This document shows positions 1 through 4,289 of a stretch of 8,135 bases of DNA, piece by piece. Position 1 is the first letter of the stretch; every line of letters begins with the position of its first letter. The position numbers and the translations under genes are program-made. Source of the stretch: Burkholderiales bacterium (GTDB taxonomy: Bacteria > Pseudomonadota > Gammaproteobacteria > Burkholderiales > Casimicrobiaceae); NCBI GenBank assembly GCA_031257235.1, contig JAIRPA010000184.1:1-8135 (forward strand). The letters run 5' to 3'. Below the pieces are notes generated by a model. It worked only from the letters and a program-made list of their open reading frames with translations, had not been told where the DNA came from and did not search any database.

Positions 1-43
1 TACCCAGAGAGCTCTATCCTACAGTTGCGCCGAGCAGATTCCT

Positions 44-247
44 CTACAATTGGTTGATTCTCTCATCCAATGTTTGCATTCGGGCGGTAAGCCATGCCTT
101 TAAGCGCGTCACCGCAAAATCGTAATCATCGCGGTCTTTCCAATTCCAAATGCTGAAATTTGCCGCCGCCGATGCGCGTTTTCTTTCGGATTCCTCATCA
201 ATCAACAACAGCACATTGGCTAAAATTTCCGCCTTTTTCTCGTTCAA
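44..247 (-). pseudogene. C-terminal fragment of an unidentified protein (CotH-kinase-like pattern)
   Basis: This is a short reverse-strand reading frame of about 67 codons ending in TAG. It has no convincing start: the first possible initiator is a TTG, and the frame runs only nine codons further upstream, into DNA that belongs to a phage gene on the other strand. The C-terminal half contains NFSIWNWKDRDDYDFAV followed by RLKAWLTARMQTLDERI. This resembles the end of CotH-type (spore-coat kinase-like) proteins, where a Trp-rich segment is followed by a long helix with a W(L/I)xxR...LD pattern; that match is from memory of the family. The fragment stops abruptly where the prophage-derived sequence starts, so I read it as the 3' remnant of a chromosomal or mobile-element gene cut by a rearrangement. 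It could also be a chance frame. The identity is uncertain. Confidence 0.35.
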
Positions 248-376
248 AAGGATTTGGCTGAAGGTGAATTGGAGTTATTCCAAAACTTGACGAGCATGAC
301 ATCGGAAGAGATAAAAAGCCTGCCGTTGAGGGAGTACGCGCTTTTTCAAGAGGCTTTTAAATGTTTTTTGCCCTAA
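248..376 (+). pseudogene. 5'-truncated phage tail assembly chaperone, gpE / Mu gp41-like
   Basis: The last 40 or so residues of a tail assembly chaperone are readable from about 251 to the TAA at 374-376. They contain LFQNLTSMTSEEIKSLPLRE, then YALFQEAF. In P2 gpE and Mu gp41-type proteins the corresponding C-terminus reads roughly LFxNLxxMtxxxIxxLxLxDYxxLQxAF. In the phage these proteins, together with a frameshifted longer form, chaperone the tape measure protein during tail assembly. The N-terminal half is missing: the frame hits TAA at 221-223, has no ATG, and the recognisable protein starts at about 248, exactly where the reverse-strand fragment begins. The 3' end overlaps the next frame through a slippery heptamer. 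The gene is therefore almost certainly non-functional. Confidence 0.75.
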
Positions 377-498
377 CGCCTGACTACATAAGAGCCGGCG
401 CCTTGGCGCTTTCCTCTTATACGGGTTGGGCAAAAAGCGAGATATTTTCGATGCCGGTGAGCGAGTTTGTTTATTGGTTAGAGGGGTTGCCAAAATGA
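361..498 (+). CDS. Phage tail assembly chaperone frameshift partner, GpE-like (E')
   Basis: This 45-residue frame lies in -1 phase to the E remnant and overlaps it by 16 bases. The segment YTGWAKSEIFSMPVSEFVYW matches the small GpE domain of P2-like phages (aromatic-Trp, acidic-(I/M), Met-(P/S)-hydrophobic-x-(E/D)-hydrophobic, Trp). In P2 this domain is made only as the tail of a gpE+E' fusion, by -1 frameshifting on T TTT TTG; the same heptamer is present here at 364-370. Residues upstream of ALTPDY would then come from the zero frame, so the ATG at 361 need not be used. The partner E is truncated, so this copy is a relic although its own frame is intact. It ends in TGA 17 bases before the end of the opposite-strand gene. 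Confidence 0.7.
   Translation: MFFALTPDYIRAGALALSSYTGWAKSEIFSMPVSEFVYWLEGLPK
364..370 (+). promoter_or_regulatory. Programmed -1 ribosomal frameshift heptamer T TTT TTG
   Basis: The zero-frame codons are AAA TGT TTT TTG CCC TAA. The heptamer T TTT TTG lies in the correct X XXY YYZ phase, and a slip of one base moves the ribosome from the E frame into the E' frame at GCC CTA, just before the zero-frame stop at 374. The same heptamer in the same gene pair is the accepted frameshift site of phage P2 E/E+E'. Right after it comes a GC-rich stretch containing GCCGGCGCC (391-400), which could form a stimulatory structure; I did not fold it. Confidence 0.7.
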
Positions 499-514
499 AA
501 CGCATAAAAGAATT

Positions 515-784
515 TTATTGTTCGTTGCCTAAAAACGAGCCGAAAAGACAAGTTAAAAGTGCACCGACAATAACGCCTGTAAAAAAGTTGAAGTGTTGCT
601 CTTTTTTGGGTTCTTTTTTTATTGATTCCTCTTTACAAAAAGAGGTGATGACTTTTTCGCGCTTAGTTAATTCTGAGCGAATAACATCCCATTCTTCAGG
701 ATTCACATCATCAATGATGTTTGGTGCAAAAGGTTGCAGACTATGTCTGTCAAAAATATCCATCAATTCGTTGGTTTTCCTCAT
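515..784 (-). CDS. Small single-pass membrane protein, probable prophage moron
   Basis: I do not recognise the family. The ATG at 784 is preferred over the start 12 codons upstream because it has a good Shine-Dalgarno, AAAGGA (790-795), 5 bases away. The resulting 89-residue protein has a mixed charged soluble part (residues 1-63), with the segment APNIIDDVNPEEWDVIRSEL followed by a Lys/Glu-rich stretch. It ends in a hydrophobic helix of about 20 residues (FFTGVIVGALLTCLFGSFLG, about 66-86) and a short NEQ tail, which looks like a tail-anchored or C-terminal membrane segment. It lies opposite to the phage tail genes on both sides and fills the gap between E' and the tape measure. That is the pattern of a lysogenically expressed moron gene. 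An overlapping forward frame exists but gives low-complexity, shadow-like protein. Confidence 0.6.
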   Translation of the reverse strand: MRKTNELMDIFDRHSLQPFAPNIIDDVNPEEWDVIRSELTKREKVITSFCKEESIKKEPKKEQHFNFFTGVIVGALLTCLFGSFLGNEQ

Positions 785-876
785 GATTTTCCTTTCTTTT
801 GAACTTAAGAATCTTTGCAAATTTTTATCCCAAAATCAAGCGGAAAGCCTGTTTTTATGTAACAAAAACGGAGTGA

Positions 877-2220
877 GTGTCACAAATGCCTTCTAATTCG
901 CTTACATTGGGCGCAACCATCCTAATTGGGGGTGCACTTGCAGGATCGTTTAATAAAAGTACAAAGGACGCACGGTCGTCGTTTTCCGGTGTCACGTCTG
1001 AGGTGGACATCCTTTCAAAACGACAAAAAGAACTCACAAAAATAATCGGCGAACAAGAAAGAAAGGGTGTTAATGCGAACACAACCACGATTCGTTATGC
1101 TCGTGCTGAATTAGACGAAGTTGAAAAACAAATAAGTGCTTTAAATAGGAAAAAAACGGCGATCAATGAGAGCACTGCGGCACTTAAAACCTTTTTGGAT
1201 AGGTTGAAAAAAAGCGGGCTGGAATTGGGAGCTTCGATTCTTGCTCTAAAAAATATATTTGGCTCATCTGTAAATGTTTCTTCCGACTTTGAAACACAAA
1301 TGGCGCGCATTGGCGCGGTCTCTCGATATTCCGGCGAAGAATTGGTTGTTTTAGGCGACGCCGCCAAAAAAGCTACACTTGGAGCGCGTTACGGCGCGGT
1401 CGAAGCCGCGAAAGCCTTAGAGCTTTTTGCCAAAGACGGGCAAAGCGCTGCGGCATCTGCGGCGGCATTGCCGGACGTGATGAATCTTGCCTCTGCCGGA
1501 TTGATGAGCGTGGAGGAAGCCGCCACGATGGCAACGCAGGTGTTTTCAGGGTTTGGATTGAAAGCAGGGGATATGGCGCGGGTGGGTGACATACTGATTG
1601 CCACCTCTAAAACCTCGTCCAATACCGTCGCCGAATTGGGTTCGGCGTTGAACGATGTGTCACCGGCGGCTAAAAACGCGGGGATGAGTTTAACCGAAAC
1701 CGCCGCGATGATAGGTAAACTCTCCGACATCAATTTATCCGGCGCAAAAGCCTCCGGTGCTTTAAACGCGGTGATTGCCGGCTTATCCTCGCCTTCCCGA
1801 ACCGGCATCAAATACTTGGAGCAATTGGGTGTGTCTGCAAAAGACGCCTTTGGCAATTATCGTCCGATGATAGATGTTCTTGCTGAATTGGACACACGTT
1901 TAACGGGGTTTGGTGACGCCGACAAAGCGGACATCATGGGCAAAATCTTTGGCAAGGGCAACATCGCCGCGGCGCAGATGTTGACGCGCGAAGCCGGCAG
2001 AGGAAACTTGCGCCAATATGCCCACGATATTGAGCGTGCCGGCGCCGCGTCCGAGGCGGCAAAAAAACAAAACGAAACGTTTGCAAGTGCGACAAAGTCT
2101 CTCGGTAACGCGATGGGCAGTTTAGGCATTGAGATTGGTAACGTGCTGTTGCCGGGACGTTCGGCAAAAGCACGGATAAAGCGCGTGATGCCGTCAACGG
2201 CATTGGGCTTATATAAATAA
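877..2220 (+). pseudogene. Truncated phage tail tape measure protein (TP901 core)
   Basis: This is the N-terminal part of a tape measure protein, which sets tail length and is threaded inside the tail tube. The order is: an Ala/Gly start (LGATILIGGALAGSF), a charged coiled-coil stretch with heptad-like KRQKELTKIIGEQERK (about residues 48-93), then the TP901-type core from about residue 130 to 426. Core landmarks include DFETQMARIGAVS, AAxxxALPDVMNLASAG, ATMATQVFSGFGL, SALNDVSPAAKNAGMSLTET, SGALNAVIAGL and GIEIGNVLLP. Initiation could be GTG at 877 or ATG at 886; GGAG at 870-873 is 3 bases from the GTG and 12 from the ATG. After LLPG (about residue 427) the frame becomes Arg/Lys-rich without family character and stops at 2218-2220. 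Family members usually run 600 to over 1000 residues. The C-terminal portion and all downstream tail genes are missing, so the gene is a relic. Confidence 0.85.
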
Positions 2221-2249
2221 AAAAGTGGCTTTAAAAGCGGGTTTTTGGA
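2221..2249 (-). terminator. Weak candidate terminator downstream of tRNA-Leu
   Basis: Read on the reverse strand, about 40 bases after the tRNA CCA, the sequence has an A run, then GCTTTTAAAGC (a 4-5 bp stem), CAC and a run of six T. The stem is short and its base is mismatched, so this is only a plausible intrinsic terminator for the tRNA transcript. Confidence 0.25.
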
Positions 2250-2287
2250 GGGTGGAGGATGTTTGAGGAGACGACTGAAAATCAATT

Positions 2288-2370
2288 TGGTGCGAAAGGA
2301 GGGACTCGAACCCTCACGGTTTCCCGCCGGAACCTAAATCCGGTGCGTCTGCCAATTCCGCCACTCTCGC
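2288..2370 (-). tRNA. tRNA-Leu(UAG)
   Basis: The reverse strand folds as a complete class II tRNA of 83 nt including an encoded CCA (2288-2290). The acceptor GCGAGAG pairs with CTTTCGC (one G-T), with discriminator A. The D-arm contains the GCGG...AATTGGCAGA signature typical of bacterial leucine tRNAs. The anticodon stem is CCGGA/TCCGG around the loop TTTAGGT, which gives anticodon TAG (reads CUN leucine codons). The variable arm is the extended CGGGAAACCGT, and the T-arm is GAGGG-TTCGAGT-CCCTC. All arms pair properly and I see no sign of degradation. The gene has its own promoter-like -10 upstream and points toward the prophage remnant 68 bases away. Confidence 0.95.
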
Positions 2371-2392
2371 CGGGTGTTTGAAAATTTTTGGA

Positions 2393-2398
2393 ATTATA
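2393..2398 (-). promoter_or_regulatory. -10 box of the tRNA-Leu promoter
   Basis: On the reverse strand a perfect TATAAT lies 22 bases before the first base of tRNA-Leu, which places the likely transcription start about 15 bases upstream of the mature 5' end. The -35 is weak: TTTCCA at a 15-base spacing is the best match I see. Confidence 0.6.
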
Positions 2399-2444
2399 GC
2401 GCATAGCCGTCATGGAAACGGTGGATTTCGGCACTTTGTACGGT

Positions 2445-2474
2445 GCGCTTAAATGACGAGCTCTGATCCCTGAT
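2445..2474. repeat. 30-bp direct repeat, copy 1
   Basis: This 30-base stretch begins GCGCTTAAATGACGAG and ends CTGATCCCTGAT. It recurs perfectly at 2605-2634, 160 bases away. It lies in non-coding DNA between the tRNA promoter and xerD. Confidence 0.9.
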
Positions 2475-2479
2475 AGGTT

Positions 2480-2509
2480 CGGCAAAAAGTAAAAACCTAC
2501 TTTTTGCCG
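2480..2509. repeat. Perfect 12-bp inverted repeat (hairpin)
   Basis: CGGCAAAAAGTA (2480-2491) is the exact reverse complement of TACTTTTTGCCG (2498-2509), with a six-base loop AAAACC. It starts five bases after the first 30-bp repeat. There is no T run after the stem on either strand, so it is unlikely to be a classic intrinsic terminator. It looks more like part of a repetitive intergenic element. Confidence 0.8.
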
Positions 2510-2522
2510 GTTGGATATTTCC

Positions 2523-2554
2523 AAAAAAAGACAGGCAAAGCCTGATCCTTTTTT
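2523..2554 (-). terminator. Bidirectional intrinsic terminator downstream of xerD
   Basis: An A7 run (2523-2529), a stem with core CAGGC/GCCTG around the triloop AAA (2532-2544) and a T6 run (2549-2554) form a hairpin that continues through GA/TC and the A/T runs with one bulge. Read on the reverse strand, it lies about 95 bases after the xerD stop and ends in a T run. The symmetry means it could also stop forward transcription. Confidence 0.65.
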
Positions 2555-2585
2555 GCAGAAACGGCGGCGTGGATTCTGCAACTTC

Positions 2586-2601
2586 GTTTGCTAAAGCAAA
2601 C
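2586..2601. repeat. Short perfect hairpin GTTTGC-TAAA-GCAAAC
   Basis: A 6-bp perfect stem with a four-base loop immediately precedes the second copy of the 30-bp repeat. Its function is unknown; it is probably part of the same intergenic element. Confidence 0.6.
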
Positions 2602-2604
2602 TAC

Positions 2605-2634
2605 GCGCTTAAATGACGAGCTCTGATCCCTGAT
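2605..2634. repeat. 30-bp direct repeat, copy 2
   Basis: This is identical to 2445-2474. Unlike copy 1, it runs on into a heptamer tandem array that reaches the xerD stop codon. Confidence 0.9.
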
Positions 2635-2650
2635 CCCTGATTCCTGATTT
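2623..2650. repeat. 7-bp tandem repeat (CTGATCC-type), four units
   Basis: The four consecutive units are CTGATCC, CTGATCC, CTGATTC and CTGATTT. The last unit overlaps the xerD stop codon by two bases. Copy 1 of the 30-bp repeat has only one complete unit, so the number of units differs between the two copies. Confidence 0.85.
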
Positions 2651-3590
2651 ACCCGCCCGCTCTGGGATGATGTTCTCCGTGCAAGCGTTTGAGCCGCTCG
2701 CGGGCAATGTGTGTGTAGATCGTGGTCGTGGTGATGTCCGAATGCCCCAACAACAATTGAACCACGCGAAGGTCGGCACCGTGATTCAATAAGTGCGTGG
2801 CAAAAGCGTGTCTTAATACGTGCGGCGATATACGTTCACGCGGAATATTCGCGTTGATGGCATAACGTTTGATCAATGTCCAAAACATTTGGCGTGTCAG
2901 CGCCGCATGACGTATCGTCAAAAAGAGGGCGTTTGAACGTGCCTGCCCTAATAGAATCGGACGTGAATTTTTTAAATAGTTTTCTAACCACAAAACCGCC
3001 TCTTCGCCCAAGGGCACCAAGCGTTCTTTGCTGCCTTTACCCATCACACGCACAACGCCGTCTTTGAGCGCGATTTGAGAAAGAGTCAACCCCACCAATT
3101 CGGACACGCGCAACCCTGTGGCGTAAAGCGTTTCCAACATCGCGCGATCTCGAATCCCCAAAGGTGTGTCAAGGTTGGGCGCGTTCAATAACGCAAGCAC
3201 TTGTGATTCCGATAAATTCTTAGGCAATCGTTGCGTTCTTGCCGGCGCGCGCACATGGATCATCGGATTCTCGGATAGCGTGCCGCGTTCGTGTTGTAAA
3301 CGATAAAACCGACGTAACGAAGAAAGTCTGCGCGACACGGATGTGGCTTTGGCGTGATCCAAAAACTGTTCAGAAAGCCAACGCTCCACATCCTCGCGCG
3401 TCGCCCCATATAAGTTTTTCTTACGCTTTCCCAACCACAAAGAAAAAAGCGATAAATCGGCTCGGTACGCAACAAGCGAAGCGGCCGCCAACCCGTCTTG
3501 CAACCACAACTGATCACAAAAACCGTCAATCACCGCAGCTTCATTGGGATCAAGCTGAGCCTCCAAAGAAAAATCGTCTGTTTGAGACAT
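2649..3590 (-). CDS. xerD: Site-specific tyrosine recombinase XerD
   Basis: XerD acts with XerC at dif, through FtsK, to resolve chromosome dimers at the division septum. The protein has 313 residues, slightly longer than the usual 300 or so because of a short N-terminal extension before the core-binding SAM-like domain (about 20-105; note LWLQDGLAAASLVAYRADL). The catalytic domain has all expected residues: R161 in TGLRVSEL, K185 in GKGSKER, H257 and R260 in SPHVLRHAFATH, H283 in LLGHSDI, and the nucleophile Y292 in TTTIYTH. The C-terminus RLKRLHGEHHPR is typical of betaproteobacterial XerD. The ATG is supported by GAAGGTG (3598-3604) seven bases upstream. It overlaps the ogt stop by one base (TAATG), so the two genes are translationally coupled. 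The lack of phage integration genes and the conserved partner show this is the housekeeping recombinase, not the prophage integrase. Confidence 0.95.
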   Translation of the reverse strand: MSQTDDFSLEAQLDPNEAAVIDGFCDQLWLQDGLAAASLVAYRADLSLFSLWLGKRKKNLYGATREDVERWLSEQFLDHAKATSVSRRLSSLRRFYRLQHERGTLSENPMIHVRAPARTQRLPKNLSESQVLALLNAPNLDTPLGIRDRAMLETLYATGLRVSELVGLTLSQIALKDGVVRVMGKGSKERLVPLGEEAVLWLENYLKNSRPILLGQARSNALFLTIRHAALTRQMFWTLIKRYAINANIPRERISPHVLRHAFATHLLNHGADLRVVQLLLGHSDITTTTIYTHIARERLKRLHGEHHPRAGG

Positions 3591-4105
3591 TAACGAACAC
3601 CTTCGGGAAGCGCGCTTTCATGCCCCAAAAGAAAACGCTTGATGTGGAGCGGATCACCCTCGCGGGTGTGCATGAACCCGCCCAAGCCATGACGCGCGAC
3701 CACACGATGACACGGAATCACAATAACGATAGGGTTGGCGCCGCAGGCATTGCCCACCGCGCGCGGCGATGACTTTAATTGATCCGCAAGGGTTTGATAC
3801 GTCAACGTCGCTCCTGTCGGAATCTCGCGCAACGCTTGCCACACGCGCTGTTGAAAAAGCGTCCCCTGCGGCAATATCGGTACGGTGAACGAGAAAGTCG
3901 CGTCACGAAAATAAAGAGACAATTCATCAATGGCGCGATCGCTTATCGCATCGGAGGGCGAAGAGGTCTTCACCTCATCCGGCAAAAAGGCAATCCGGGT
4001 AATATGATTGCCATCGCTTTGAATACCCAATACTGCGCACGGCGCGCGCCATTTGGCAGACCACACTTCGCCATAAGAATCATCAACGCTGCGACAAGAC
4101 TTCAT
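3590..4105 (-). CDS. ogt: Methylated-DNA--[protein]-cysteine S-methyltransferase
   Basis: This suicide repair protein removes alkyl groups from O6-alkylguanine (and O4-alkylthymine) by transferring them to its own cysteine. I chose the ATG at 4105, giving 171 residues, the normal family size. The frame extends 22 codons further, but that part lacks family character and AAAGAG lies about 9 bases upstream of this ATG. An N-terminal ribonuclease-like domain (1-80) precedes the DNA-binding/active domain. Landmarks are GTLFQQRVWQALREIPTGAT, the helix-turn-helix region SPRAVGNACGANP with its Arg finger, and the active site IPCHRVV with nucleophile C132. There is no AdaA domain, so this is a constitutive Ogt-type protein rather than an Ada regulator. 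It lies upstream of and is coupled to xerD, an arrangement also seen in other Betaproteobacteria. Confidence 0.92.
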   Translation of the reverse strand: MKSCRSVDDSYGEVWSAKWRAPCAVLGIQSDGNHITRIAFLPDEVKTSSPSDAISDRAIDELSLYFRDATFSFTVPILPQGTLFQQRVWQALREIPTGATLTYQTLADQLKSSPRAVGNACGANPIVIVIPCHRVVARHGLGGFMHTREGDPLHIKRFLLGHESALPEGVR

Positions 4106-4289
4106 CAGTATTTCTCTTTTTTGTCTTAAGCTCAACAAATTAAGAACTTTGCAAAACCCCGAAATTCTCACGGGATGATTTTGATCTCAAAAAACCATGG
4201 TTACCCCGGCATTGCATCCCCTGCCCTTGGGCAACACTATTTGATTGTGCGCCACAAACCCCGCCTCTTAAACCACACTCCCTAGCGTA
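4106..4289. other. Intergenic region between lpdA and ogt
   Basis: About 184 bases without a gene. Read on the reverse strand, it holds the end of lpdA and the upstream region of ogt. I see a short hairpin TGCCC-TT-GGGCA (4231-4242) without a T run, the palindrome AACCATGGTT (4195-4204) followed on the reverse strand by T residues, and a -35-like TTGCAA (4150-4155) upstream of ogt with only weak -10 candidates. No clear terminator for lpdA is visible. Confidence 0.4.

Noticed and set aside
1..43. Reverse strand reads GGCGCAACTGTAGGATAGAGC, which resembles a tRNA D-arm
   Set aside because: The D-stem would pair imperfectly (GCGC against GAGC), and the remaining arms lie outside the window or cannot be matched. 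Too little to call a partial tRNA.
426..896. Long forward frame of 156 codons
   Set aside because: It overlaps E' and the reverse-strand membrane protein, has no ribosome site, and its Ser/Phe/Leu-rich composition is that of an antisense shadow.
1389..1856. Reverse-strand frame of 155 codons inside the tape measure gene
   Set aside because: Its Ala/Pro/Ser-rich, unstructured composition is the shadow of a GC-rich coding strand. The forward frame matches a known family.
2288..2370. Phage attachment-site duplicate of the tRNA-Leu 3' end within the window
   Set aside because: I searched 1-300 and the region next to the phage genes by eye for a second copy of the T-arm/acceptor sequence and found none.
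2445..2634. CRISPR array from the repeated 30-mer
   Set aside because: There are only two copies 160 bases apart, with hairpins and a terminator between them and no regular spacers or cas genes.
2649..3590. xerD as the integrase of the prophage remnant
   Set aside because: Its sequence, its coupling to ogt and its C-terminus are those of the chromosomal XerD. It lies on the far side of the tRNA with its own terminator.
3239..3772. Forward frame of 177 codons across xerD and ogt
   Set aside because: Both reverse-strand genes are complete with all catalytic residues. The forward frame has no start signal and looks like a shadow.
4106..4171. Upstream 22-codon extension of ogt
   Set aside because: The extended N-terminus has no family similarity, whereas the ATG at 4105 gives the standard length and a nearby purine-rich ribosome site.
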